A stretch of 64,000 bases of DNA, from positions 14,891,862 to 14,955,861 of the forward strand of contig OX393572.1 in NCBI GenBank assembly GCA_947652115.1, given 5' to 3'. A program made the position numbers and the translations under genes. Position 1 is the stretch's first letter. Every line of letters starts with the position of its first letter. This DNA comes from Blastomussa wellsi. Its lineage: Eukaryota > Cnidaria > Anthozoa > Scleractinia > Plerogyridae. Under the pieces are notes generated by a model, which worked only from the letters and a program-made list of their open reading frames with translations, was not told the DNA's origin and ran no database searches. Positions 11,227-22,400 of the stretch are shown here, in pieces.

Positions 11227-11437
11227 ATGTCTACTCCGGCTATAGACAACTTCGGGAAGAACCGCAGCCTATCGCTACACCTTTTACTCGTGATGTTTCT
11301 AAAGCCAACAAAACCTTATGCTGCCGGAGATGATTTAGACTCCAACCAATTCTTCGGTCTCGGGCTCGTTTCCACATTGTCGCCGTGCGCCGCGCCCTGT
11401 CAGGTTCCGCTTAACCCGGACATTTGCCGAAGACGAG
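11227..11437 (+). CDS. Possible first exon of a secreted cysteine-containing peptide
   Basis: An open frame from ATG 11227 encodes a hydrophobic stretch (LHLLLVMFL) followed by an Ala-Ala-Gly cleavage-like site. A short Asp-rich segment and CAAPCQVPLNPDICRRR come next, then a possible donor (CGAG|GTAACA) near 11437. It looks like a signal peptide plus the start of a cysteine-rich mature region. No downstream exon was found and the codon signal is weak, so this is tentative and no family is assigned. Confidence 0.22.
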
Positions 11438-11499
11438 GTAACACCTTTTTAACGTTTTTTTCTTCACTGTCTTTCACTTGTTTCAACTCCGTTCATTTT

Positions 11500-11990
11500 G
11501 TCGGTCATAGAGGATATGATGATGATGATGATGATAGAGAGTACAGCGTTTTTCTGCGGTGTAATTTATTTGCATTTTTGTTAGTCACAGGGATAACATT
11601 GTTTTTATACGCGTGAAATTTATCTGTATTTATGTCGGCCACAGAGTTGACGGTGCAGTGCGTGCAGTGTGATTTATCTGCATTTTTATGAGTCATGGAG
11701 ATGACGGTCTTTTTTAGAACGAGACGTGAAAACTGCAAAGAACCGCGAACGATAATGCTGCTAGTTTACGTTGAAGCTGCAAGAGACTTAATCAGCCAAA
11801 AATCAGCCTCGCAGTTATGTTTGTGTTTTTTAGAATGTATAATTTATTTTTGTTAGAGTCACAAAAATGACGGTGTTTTTCTGCATTTGTAATTTGAATG
11901 CATTTTTGTCAGGATCACAGAGATGACAGAAGTGTTCTTTATGTATAATTAATTTTGCTTGTTCTATTGAATGTATAATTCATTTGCAGT
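11500..11990. repeat. Degenerate ~60-80-bp tandem repeat
   Basis: Units of the form TTTTTCTGCATTTGTAATTT...CATTTTTGTYAG..TCACAGAGATGACGG recur about six times with heavy divergence. A short GATGAT run begins the tract. Confidence 0.5.
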
Positions 11991-12004
11991 CACAAGCGTA
12001 CGGT

Positions 12005-12260
12005 CAATTTTTTGCCAGGGGGTGGGGGAGGGGGGTGAACCAATTGCCAAAAAAGTTCTCCCATGTTGCCTTCTCCAAATTTCTCTTGCTGCCCAAAAAA
12101 TAAAAAAAATCTGAGTTCCCCAAAATATGTGGGCGGGGGGGGGGGGGGGGGTGGTGGTGAGAGGGCAACTTACCCCTCTTTCCAGGGGATACTTTTGGTT
12201 TTGCACTATCCCTGCGGACGCCCCCTTGCTTTTGGGGGTTACCTTCGGAATTCTGTAGCC
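12005..12260. repeat. Dispersed repeat with long G-run
   Basis: Blocks such as GTGAACCAATTGCCAAAAAA and CTCTTGCTGCCCAAAAAA recur inverted at 53075-53195. A run of about 20 G lies near 12127-12150. Both copies have a G/C homopolymer in or beside them. Confidence 0.5.
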
Positions 12261-12969
12261 CATTTTTTCTTTCCTTTTTCTCCTTTTCTCACTCCCTCGT
12301 CTTATTCCCAGTGACAGTGCCTGGAGGGGTCTCTAGTACCCTCTCGGATTACCTGGCGCCATGGCTGTCACTTCCGAGATATAGTATATTTAATTAGGCT
12401 TCTAGGCTCCACTTTGTAGTAAATCATTTTCGTTTATCAATGGGTCGATGGCACTGGTTTAAATTCTGAGATTGACATGGCTTTTTAAGTTTTAGTGTCT
12501 TTTTTCATTCTGGTCACGTGACTGGTAAAAAATAATGTCGGCCAGAAACCTTCCTTAGCAACAAATGCAAAGGTGCCTCTTAATAGAGTCAATCATCTAA
12601 CGGTAAAAAAAAATCCGTAAAGACTTTTTAACGTTCAAGCGTCAAGTAAGCCTTCTAAAGTTAACCATCAACCGTGAAAAAAAGGCCTAACATTTTTGCC
12701 TTCAACAGTGTCAAATCAGTGTTTATTTTTGGGTGTTTGCTGGATACCATTATAATGTAGCAGCAAATAATTAAGAATGGTGGCATTGACCAATCAAGGC
12801 TTGGCTAGAAAATGCTGAAACCATTATCAGCCACCTTGAATACAAACATTGCAAGCTTCTAGATTATTAGATTTTATAAATGTTGTTTATCTGTCTTTCA
12901 TTTGCTAAAAATATGGGTCTTAATATTCATTGTTTTCTTTGCCCTTGTAACGGGAACTCTACTGAATCG

Positions 12970-13122
12970 GACGTCACACAAGGTAATTCCAGGTAATTCC
13001 AATGTCACACAAGGTAATTCCAGATAAATCCAATGTCACACAAGGTAATTCCAGATAAATCCGATGTCACACAAGGTAATTCCAGATAAATCCGATGTCA
13101 CACAAGGTAATTCCAGGTAATT
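12970..13122. repeat. 31-bp minisatellite, five copies
   Basis: The unit is RAYGTCACACAAGGTAATTC followed by CAGATAAATCC or CAGGTAATTCC, repeated five times with few substitutions. Confidence 0.9.
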
Positions 13123-13394
13123 AATTACAGTTTGCTTGTATGTTCTTGTTGCGTCAATTTAATCATTTAATTAAGATACTGTTGATCTCCAGAAACAGTG
13201 ACAATACAGTAAGATTTTTATTGCTTTATTGATTTACTAACAGATCTTTCCACAGACATACTGATTTATAATTTTGCCGAAATACACCACGTTATATGCC
13301 ATTTGTTTCCAATTAATTTAAACTGCCATTGTTATTTATGAGTATTTAATTAAGATGATGTTTTTCAAGACTTGAGAATTGGCAATCCGGTATT

Positions 13395-16312
13395 TCATCC
13401 GTAAACTGTGGAAATAAACAAACGTTAGTGAATAACCAAATAACCGTTAAATGGCCATGGCTTTATTTATTGTGTAATGCAAGAGAAACTTCACCAGTCA
13501 GTAGTTCAGAAAAGAATTAACTTGTCTGAAAAATTAATTGTCAATTACGAATGTAAGAACACACAGGCTGTGGAGATCCACTTCTTTGCTGACCAACGAT
13601 TCAAAAAAATGTGAATGACAAAAAAATGTAGTGTAGTATAGTTCTGTTTGGATTTTAAACTGTTTTATATTTTTGTTCTTTTTAAAGCGTGACAGCATCC
13701 TCTAACTGGCCTGCGCCAAAAACTCCATTTGAAGTTCAAACGTTTGAGTAATATCCGCGTTTTTGAGTTCGCCAGTTTTGGCTGCCTGTTTTCATATCAT
13801 ACTTCTTTCAAAACGTACGAAATGCAGTCTCAGACAACCTTATTTTCAAGATTTTCTCGTTGAAGCATGCACCGGACCTCCCTAGAGACTCGCGCCTCTG
13901 GCGCTCGTACGCCGGTCCGTCTCTCGTTAGATCGCACCCTCCCGGAAAGAAACCTGCTCACGGGCCTGCAGAAGTACTTATTCTCGCTCAATACAACTTC
14001 AATACTTTATTCGGCTGTGAAGCAATCACAGGCGGAATAAATCTGTGAAACTACTCGCTTACGCACGTTTCCCTTTCGTAAACAAGCGACGCCATTTTAG
14101 CGACACTTGGCTATCAATTTTTTTCCCAAAGAAAAGAAACAAAAATTGTACGACAATTACCTGATTCGAACCCTAAACCTCTGACATGCTAACATTCTGA
14201 TCTCACCACTACACTACCAGGCTGATTAGCCAACTTTTCGCAAAATTTAATTATAAAAATGATTTTCTTAATATATTTTACTTTACTATTGCTCCAGCCG
14301 ACAAATAAAAGCTAACCGCAAGCAAACCAGTTAGAAAGTGAGATATAGCATCGTCCATTTTGTAAAGCTTGGTTACCAATTATGGCATCGACCTTTAAAA
14401 ATGGCACCGACCGTTTACGAAACGGAAATCAGCCTCGCTTACCTTGTAACGTTTTTTGATTCCATTTTAAAGTCCCTAACATATTGCTACAAATAATGGT
14501 TTTAAAATGCCCACACCTCTTCTTTATTAAGGTGTCGAAAAGATATAAACGCCCTGAGGTGAACGCAAGGTTTTAATAGTATTATTAATAGCAAAGAAAA
14601 CATCATTACCCGGAAAAACGCATTGGTGTCCACATCCATTGAAGCAGCATATCTTACCACCCGTGCATCCATCACCACATTGCTCAGCACAAGTACCTAT
14701 ACCTGGTTTCGGACAGCCTGGCTTTGTACCAACTGTGTGAGAGAAACAGTTTGTTTATTCCCACTGATAATTTCTAAAATGCTAAAACTTACACTATAAA
14801 ATAAAATAAAATAAAATAAAATAAATAATTATTTACAGAATATGTTGGAAAACTTACATATTAAAAAAAAGCTGTTAGAAATATATTTACAAAAAAGTGT
14901 TTAAAATATATAACGTTTAAATATTTACAAGAGTAGAAAGATCAATTTTCCTGGTGTTCCTGTTAAACGAATTCAAAGGTTCGATCAAATGAGAGGTCCC
15001 ATATATTTTGTTGAGTTCCTACCAAACCTAACAGTTTCGAATCTTGGTAGTTCGAAGTCACTGTGCCGTAGATTACAAAATAAAAAATGCAAACTGATGC
15101 CAACGGCGGATATGACCAAAATTAACTAAAACAGAATAAAGGACTAAATTATTTCATACTGAGTGTTCTTTAAATTAAATAAGTCAGAAATATTCACGGT
15201 TACGAGGCTGTGCTTAAAGGGCCCAGGTCAGTCTTTGCCATTTTCGATGGCATCGAAATTATGGAAATTGTATGGTGAAGGACAATCGTATTGTATTGTT
15301 TAGGTTATGTCACTGGAAGTGTTTAAATATAGCTTTAGCAAGTTTCTTAAGGGATTTCTTAAGGGATTTTCTTACGCTCCGCGTAAAATATAACACTGAA
15401 ATTCTCGCATGTAAGCAATAACAAAGGTGTGGCGTAGCAATGTCTTGCAGACGCCTATTGTACAACGTCGGTAATTTGGCGCGGTTCAGCAGTTCGTGAT
15501 AGGACGCTGATCTGGTTTTGTACACCGCTCTTAGCGCTCGCTCCTGAATCCGCTCGAGCTTTCTCCAATCCGATGCTTTGCAAAAAAATGCCAGACTATA
15601 TGGCAGTTGGTTAGATGGGGCAGAATTGATGACTTGTAAAGTGATAGTTTAACATTACAAGGTATCAAGTTGCGTAGCCTCACTCAGACCCCTGCTCTTT
15701 GACTGGCCTTAGTGCATAGTTCACTTATATGACTGGTAAAATTGAGTTTTTCATTGATTTGGACCCCTACAAGCTTTATTTCGCTCATTCTCTCAATAAC
15801 ATTACTCTTAATTACATCCAATCTTCTCCTCCTGTTTGGAATCTGCTCCGTTTCTTCCTTTGCTACAACTAATAAAATCTCAAAATAACAGTTTCTTACA
15901 AGATCAAATTTAACATAGTGTTGATAATTACCTTTTCGCTTGTTCCTGAGGGCGGAACCCATCGCTTCATCCTACTCAAGAAGAAAATAGCAAACTTGGT
16001 TAGAATAGATAATGGTTCGAGGAATGATTAACTTTGTCATTAAGTAAGCAAGATGAGCTAAGTACAGCAATTCTGGAATTTTCCGTTTACAAAGCTATGA
16101 TTGTCTCACGAAAAGAGGCTTACGACAAACATGCACAAGTCTCAAACTAAGTGATGACGTGAAACCTTATTCGATATATCACATTTTTTACAAAATATCT
16201 GTGAAATCACGAAAAATTTTATAACAAATACTAGTACGAGTAAGATATACTTACATTCAAAAGACTGCACACAATAGAGAGCAACACAACGGTAATGATG
16301 AAATGCTTCATG
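13395..16312 (-). CDS. WAP gene A: secreted single-WAP-domain peptide
   Basis: Coding exons on the minus strand are 16312-16256, 15971-15932, 14732-14610 and 13405-13395; together 231 nt, 76 residues plus stop. Exon 1 (57 nt, phase 0 end) is a signal peptide, MKHFIITVVLLSIVCSLLN. Exon 2 (40 nt, phase 0 to 1) encodes a short propeptide, DEAMGSALRNKRKG, with a basic processing site. Exon 3 (phase 1-1) is one WAP domain with all eight cysteines: C-x7-C-x3-C-x3-C-x5-CC-x3-C-x3-C. The last exon adds a few residues. All splice sites are canonical. WAP proteins are small secreted protease inhibitors or antimicrobial peptides; which applies here is unknown. Introns hold a LINE fragment. The tiny terminal exon is the least certain part. 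Confidence 0.75.
13561..13967. mobile_element. Dispersed repeat, copy 2 (unoccupied)
   Basis: It shares ordered blocks with 6410-7848 but lacks the TTAA element: CGTTTTTGAGTTCGCC stands where copy 1 has TTTTAA-element-TTAAGTTCGC. It ends with GATCGCACCC...CGGGCCTG. Confidence 0.6.
15310..15790 (-). pseudogene. LINE reverse-transcriptase fragment in an intron of gene A
   Basis: On the minus strand, in order and with frameshifts: EIKLVGVQINEKLNFTSHI, a PCNVKLSLYKSSILP-like piece, then YKTRSASYHELLNRAKLPTL and YNRRLQDIA. These are C-terminal reverse-transcriptase motifs of a non-LTR element. It is in the same orientation as gene A and lies between exon 2 and the WAP exon. Confidence 0.8.
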
Positions 16313-16434
16313 GTTCAACTCTACAAGTCAAAGAATATGAAAAATCTATACGGGACCGACGTATCGCAAAAGCTTAGCTTGAGCATCGCTAATTAATATA
16401 TTTTGATACTACCAAGCCTGATCGTTATAAATAC

Positions 16435-16620
16435 CTTGCTGACACGTTTGATAAAAGTTCCTGGACTCTTCGTTGATCGAGATGATGCTTCAACTGAAGG
16501 ACCAATACGTTTTTCTTAAGTTTAAAGCCTTTCGTGTTTCTAAGCGCTTCGCTTCGGAGCCAAACATTTGCGCAGTCTAGACTAATACAGCTGAGATTAA
16601 GATAAATTTCACATGCAACC
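16435..16620 (-). other. Non-coding first exon of WAP gene A
   Basis: The minus-strand segment ends at a donor (CAGCAAG|GTATTT, exon end 16435). It aligns over its length with 38367-38590 upstream of gene C, while flanking introns diverge. The exact transcription start is not visible. Confidence 0.5.
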
Positions 16621-16658
16621 ATAAGTTAATAGCTCCTCTAATTTTTCATATTTGCATT

Positions 16659-16674
16659 ATTCATATAAACAGAG
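16659..16674 (-). promoter_or_regulatory. TATA-like core promoter of WAP gene A
   Basis: Minus-strand CTCTGTTTATATGAAT matches GTCTGTTTATATGAAT at 38623-38638, at a similar distance upstream of the shared non-coding exon (about 225 and 255 bases to the donor). Conservation between paralogs plus the TTTATATG core supports a TATA box. Confidence 0.5.
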
Positions 16675-16679
16675 GCAAA

Positions 16680-18660
16680 GGATATACAAACAGTTTCCTG
16701 TTGTAGCTGAGCTACAGTTCTTTTAGGTTATGATGGTTGTTGAAACAGTTGTACAGAGATTCGCAGCTGCAAATATATAATGGTCTCTGCTAGCACTTAA
16801 CAGAGAGATCGTTTTACAACATTTTCTGTAAAAATACAGGTTTGCTCATTTATCATCACAGTGATGAATATTGATGGTTGCATCATCCTTAAGTACACAA
16901 AAGCAAATTAAGAAGAGAAGGAGAAAGTCATCGGTATCAGAATTATCACATAATATGATGGGCAATTTAGGAATATACTAGACCTCAACCACAATTTTTT
17001 TAAATATATGAATTATTTCTCAAACGAAATAACTCAGGGCTCGAGACTGGTGGCTGTCCCAGTTGTCAGTGACAGCTTTTACTAGCCAAAATAGGTTTTC
17101 ACTCACCACAACTGTCAAATCTGTACGTAACTAAAAATTGGCAGACAGTAGATTCCTTTGTTGGCCTATTTTATCATGTAAGTGACCTGAAAAAGCAAAT
17201 CATTTCATTTGCTATTTGGTGATCATGTTGCTTTTAAAGGCATCAGATTCTTCGATATAAATCAACCTTGTACATGGTCATACATGCTACATGTTAACTC
17301 TGCTCTCATTTCAATGAACGGTCCCTTTTGCATGAACAAGGATGCCTGACGTTTTCATTAGCCAAAATGACTTGCCAATATGGTGAGAGCCCAAAACCTA
17401 CTAGCGAAAGTTAGAGCGAGTTTCAATTGAGTGTCGTAAACCAAAACCAAAGATATTACTTTGACCATTCACAAAGGACGGAGACAATCCACTGAACCGA
17501 CCAGGACTCGAAGTAGTTACACGCAGTAGATACAGATTAAAGCGCGGGAAGACGTGCGCACGCGAGTCAGGGCTGGTTTTGGCTTTACTCCCGTTGGTTG
17601 AAAAATTGGTGCTGAACCAAAATAAACGCAGTTTGCGCGAAACTAATGGCATTAGTTTCGAGCCTTGTTAGAAGCGAAAAGATATAACCTGAGCTTATAA
17701 ATTGTTCGGTGGTAATCTTTTCTGGAATAATATCAAATACGTTTGTAACCTAGCTAGTTTCAATAAATAATATTACTTTCATATTTATTCCGTGAAAACT
17801 CGTGTCTCACTGCTGACATAGTCCTATAACGGTCTCGCTAAAAAGAACATCGCTACTAAATTGCAAATGACTTAAAAGTCAATTGATGACATATCTTGAC
17901 AAAAATTATGATAGCCATTTTCTTTCAAGCTGACGAGTTTCAGCTTCTGCGATGCAGAACATTCAGATTTTAAAGTTTGGCGCAGATAATGGTCACTTTA
18001 GGAGAAACCTTTGTTTTATAAGACTCCAGCTAGTCCAAACCGTGTACTTCGTATATCTCTATCAGACTGTGTGAACACGAGCGCATTTCCTCACCTTCAT
18101 AAACAAATAACTTCTTTTGAAGCACAAATAGCACATAAGCTTTATATGCAAGCCCACCACATTCACACAAAATAAACCTTGCAATAAATTCTAGCTACAC
18201 ACTGTTGTTACGATTTTTGTCGTTATAATTTAAAATTATTTGGATACGGAATTTGTAACACAAAACAGTGATCAGTGGGCAATTGCTCTTCTTGTCAAAA
18301 CGTTTGTGTCGGATTTTTATTTCTTCTGGGCGTAAACAAGATCTTGGAATCTGTGCACGTGACTTTTACAACATTTTATTAAATTCCTTAGCAATCTTTC
18401 CCCATCCTTTCTGGGGGTCCACTTTTTTGTGGTTGCGTTCGGGTAAGTAGTGGAAAAGTGTAATTTAAGACGTTCGATGTTGCCCTCCCGTAGCATCGTC
18501 AGGGAATAATTGGCAAATGTGTCAATTGAGACATTAAGTTACTGTATTTTATTTTATTCCGTCCCACCGCATCACCAGGGAATTATCGATTCGCTGCAAA
18601 CGAAATCCTCCAACTGGGTGACCACAGTTTTGATTGCGCTTTGCATGTGTGTAAGTGTTG
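16680..18660. other. Intergenic, no gene seen
   Basis: AT-rich, short ORFs only. No exon with paired splice sites or a recognisable protein was found. Confidence 0.4.
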
Positions 18661-18676
18661 CAACAGTTCCATAATT

Positions 18677-19186
18677 CAAGGAGGGGTGGGGGGGGGGGGG
18701 GGGGTGAATAGGTTCGCGGATCAACGGACTTAACCTTAAAAAGCACACGGATTGCGGATTTTAGTGAAAAATTAAGCGGACTCGCGGATTTTGAAAATGA
18801 AGTGGATCACAGATTAGTCGATAAGATTAGCTTGGATTCCGGACTCTGCATGCCAGGAAGTTCGGATCTTGCCCTTGGCGTATCCTCAATCTTATAGTTT
18901 TGTTATCGTTGTTATCATTTTGTTAATTTTCTGTTTGGATGAGACGCAAACCACTGCTTTACATTAGAACTGTCGCAAAAAGAAGCAATGAAACGAACTT
19001 CTGGAAAAAAGTGACATTAAAGAAAACAAAATGTACCGTCCTTTCAGTGAAACTATTACACAAAAAGGTTTCAAGGAATGTGGATGCGGATTTGAACGAA
19101 AATAGTGCCGGATTGACTGATTTGGTCAAAAAACAGAACGGATTGGCGGATTCGCGTACCCCTATTCAATCCCCCCTTCAAGCCCC
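18677..19186. mobile_element. Inverted-repeat element with CGCGGAT repeats and a G-run
   Basis: The ends AAGGAGGGG...GTGAATAGG (left) and the reverse complement of CCTATTCAATCCCCCCTT (right) match as inverted repeats. The interior is built of GCGGATTNCGGA-like short repeats. A G-run of about 16 follows the left end. Confidence 0.45.
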
Positions 19187-19246
19187 TGATTATTTTATAA
19201 AAAAGCGACAACAGCAACAGCCACACACAGAAATATACTTTTTGGC

Positions 19247-19252
19247 TTTATT
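19247..19252 (-). terminator. Poly(A) signal of WAP gene B
   Basis: AATAAA on the minus strand, about 160 bases past the proposed stop. The local sequence (GCTTTATTGATT on plus) is shared with the corresponding sites of genes A and D. Confidence 0.55.
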
Positions 19253-19413
19253 GATTACGCTAACAGATAAAGCATCCTTTCAGATGTATACTGATTTTTT
19301 AACATTGCCTAGAAACAACACCTTTAATTTAATTATACACCATTTTTATGATTATTTCAATTATGATGAACTGTGATGTGCTCTGGCCAAGTTGTAACCG
19401 GTAGTTCGGTGCT

Positions 19414-22400
19414 TTATACAGGACCTGGAGAACAAGACAAAAACGTCAGTAAATAATTGGATCCATTTCAATTCACTGTTATTTGTTAAGATGATATGTG
19501 TCGATATCATCACTCAACACAACTTCAACTCTGGTGTAAAGCAAAGAAATACTAGACTAGCTAACACTACATAGAAACTTAGCTACAGAGCTGCATATAG
19601 TTAGTTACTAACATGATGTTTGCTTGCAACGAAGCTGCAAAGTGCCACTCTAAAAATACCAAAAATTTATTGGCAAGAAAACAAACTAATAGTGTGCTTT
19701 AATAGTAATGTCCCCTTAAATGGTAAGGCGCGGTCGCTGTGGAAAGAAATAACTCCTGGGGATGGTTCGTAGAGTTTTTACGATGTTAATACTTACCTGG
19801 GAAAACGCACGTGTGTCCACATCCGTTGAAGCAGCATATCTTACCAGGTGTGCATTCATCTGAGTCGCTACATTCTTCAACACAAGGACCCGGTCCTTTT
19901 GGGTGTGGACACTGTCCTGCTGTATGAGGAAAACACTTTGAGTAATTTCTCCTGATTTGCAAAAATACGGCGTGCTTGCTTATATAGTCGTCATTGGTTG
20001 ATGGAGTCACTGATGGAATGATATGTAATGAATTGAAAACTTCACCGGCCATATAACTATTCATAGGATTTATTACAGTTCATTGTTATTTGTCAAGATG
20101 TATCATCACTCAACACAAGCTGGTGTGAAGCAAAGAAATAATGGACTAGCGCTACATAGTTATGTAGCTATAGAGTTGCATATAGTTACTAACATGATGT
20201 TTGTTTGCAAGGAATTAAGCTGCAAATTACCACTCTAAGAATACCAAAAATTGATTAACGACCGCTACATTACATGCCAACAGTCCCGAACTGTTCTAAC
20301 CAAAGCGGTAATCATAAAATTGTTCCTCCCACCAAGTTGATCTTTCAAATGCGAGCGTAGAAGCTGAGGACTTGAAGACTTCATTATAACCTAAGGCCCT
20401 AAGACTTTATTATAACCTTGGTTCATTAAAAACTTCAGGCCCGCGTAAGTTTTATCGCCCTGGCGAATCGCTACACTCAACAAAGCTAACGGAGTTTTAA
20501 GACTATCCAACAGCCCTTTTCTGATCAACTAGCTACACACGCAAAATCATTTTCACTCAGCTAATTCGAGTTTAACTCCACGCAGCGTGTAAAAACCGCC
20601 AATCTGCATAATTACTGTAATATAAACAATAGATCAACCCTGTTACCGACTGCAGGATACTATAAAAGCGGAGTTGATTCTCTCATCGGCACTTGTTACT
20701 AGCTCGCCTCAGAGCTATTTGTTACTAGCTCGCCTCAGAGCTCGTTAGAAACAAGCTTAGCAACTGACGAAGGATCCCTCCTTAGGAATCCGAAACCGGT
20801 CTTGCAATCATGAGCTTAAAAACCTAACCGATTGTAGCATTTAAGGAAGGAAACATAACTTAAGGATATCCTTGTCCGTTCAAAATTCCTCCCACCAAAA
20901 CAACAATCATAAAAAGCAAGAAGCCTTGTTTTATACAGTAATATGCACAATAAGGAACGTTTTAACGACCACTACATTACAGCGCCAACAGTCCCGAACT
21001 GTTCTAACCAAAGCGGTAATCATAAAATTGTTCCTCCCACCAAGTTGATCTTTCAAATGCGGGCGTAGAAGCTGAGGACTTGAAGACTTTATTATAACCT
21101 AAGGCCCATTCTCGTCCCCATAGCCCTTTTCGTTTGTCTTAGCCGGCGGGGCTTTTGCACGAGAAACGAAGGGCTCTGAGGCCATATGATTAACAAAAAA
21201 AATTGATTTTTTCTATTGGCTGCTATGTTCGCCGGCCGTCATATTGCATCACACAACGTGTAGAAACATCAATACTATATATTTGAAGTCTGTAAGGCCT
21301 AGAATCTATGACGGGAAATCCGATGTCTCCAGGGCCTTTTGTTTCTCGTGCTAAGGCCCCTCCGGCTAAGAGAAAGGAAAAGGGCTATGGGGACGAGAAT
21401 GAGTAAGGCCCCCTTAAATAGTAGGGCGCGGTCCCTAAGGAAAGAATGTACGATGTTAATACTTACCTGGGAAAACGCACGTGTGTCCACATCCGTTGAA
21501 GCAGCATATCTTACCACCTTTGCATTTACCTGAGTCGCCACATTCTTCAACACAAGGACCCGGTCCTTTTGGGAGTGGACACGGTCCGGGGGGCAGAGGC
21601 ACGTGACCTGCTGTATGAGAAAAAACACTTTGAGTGATTTCTTCTGATAATGTGTAATGCTAATATGAGATTTGCGATAATATGGAGCGCTTGCTTGTAT
21701 AGGGTGATACAAACACATAACACTCCCTTCCATCTACCCACACAAGATCTCGAAATGAAATAGCACCTGTATTGAGAACGTAGCTCTTTTACCGTACTCC
21801 CTCGATTAAACGCCGGATCCGGTTTAAATAAACTGCTCGGATTAGCCTGCGTTGAAGGATGGGTCTTGGCTGGGTCGTGTTTAGAAGCCATCATTTTGTG
21901 GATGCGACGAGAAAACTGGTATGTATAGCACTGAGATTTTTCTGAATTCTGCTGGTGGGAAAGGGATACGAACACTTGGAAGTGGGATTTGAAAAAAAAA
22001 TAATGGGCAAGGGGAATGGGATTGGTACCCCCCTCCCTTTCAGGGCCTTTCGTGAAACATTGACATACAGTACAAGCCAGAATGACAGAACTTCTCAACG
22101 GGCATGCACTTAGCATTAATTAGCATGGAAAAATCTTTTGCGCTCGATGACTTTGCACAGATTTTTTTTCATTGAATTATTTTTTTAAGGGGAGCTCTTG
22201 AAGAACCTTATCAAAAATTTTCAAATGTTTCTTTCTAACGCTGGCTGGTACATTAACCCTGAATCGATAGAAATCGATCCAGTTTGGCTTCTGCATATGA
22301 CTCTTATCTCGCCCGGCAAGAGGAAACAAAAACGAGAAAACCTTTTGGACAAATTCAAGTCACCTTCAGGGCTCAGTTTACGTGTTCTATTCCGAAAAAT

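Larger units (their letters stand above)
13217..16674 (-). other. Transcription unit of WAP gene A (promoter to poly(A))
   Basis: Proposed span from the TATA-like site at 16659-16674 to the poly(A) signals at 13217-13222 and 13225-13230. A non-coding 5' exon ends at donor 16435 and joins the acceptor at 16321. Its body (GTTCCTGGACTCTTCG on the plus strand, near 16456) and upstream sequence are clearly shared with gene C. The 3' UTR (about 165 bases) is shared with B and D. Confidence 0.55.

Noticed and set aside
12970..13122. Five 31-bp direct repeats as a possible CRISPR array.
   Set aside because: The units are contiguous without spacers and the genome is eukaryotic; it is a minisatellite.
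15684..15962. 92-codon minus-strand ORF as an independent gene.
   Set aside because: It runs from WAP gene A exon 2 through its donor into the intron and a LINE fragment, so it joins unrelated sequences.
21299..21733. 144-codon minus-strand ORF over the second WAP exon of gene B.
   Set aside because: It reads the exon in the wrong frame; the phase-1 frame gives the intact eight-cysteine WAP domain.
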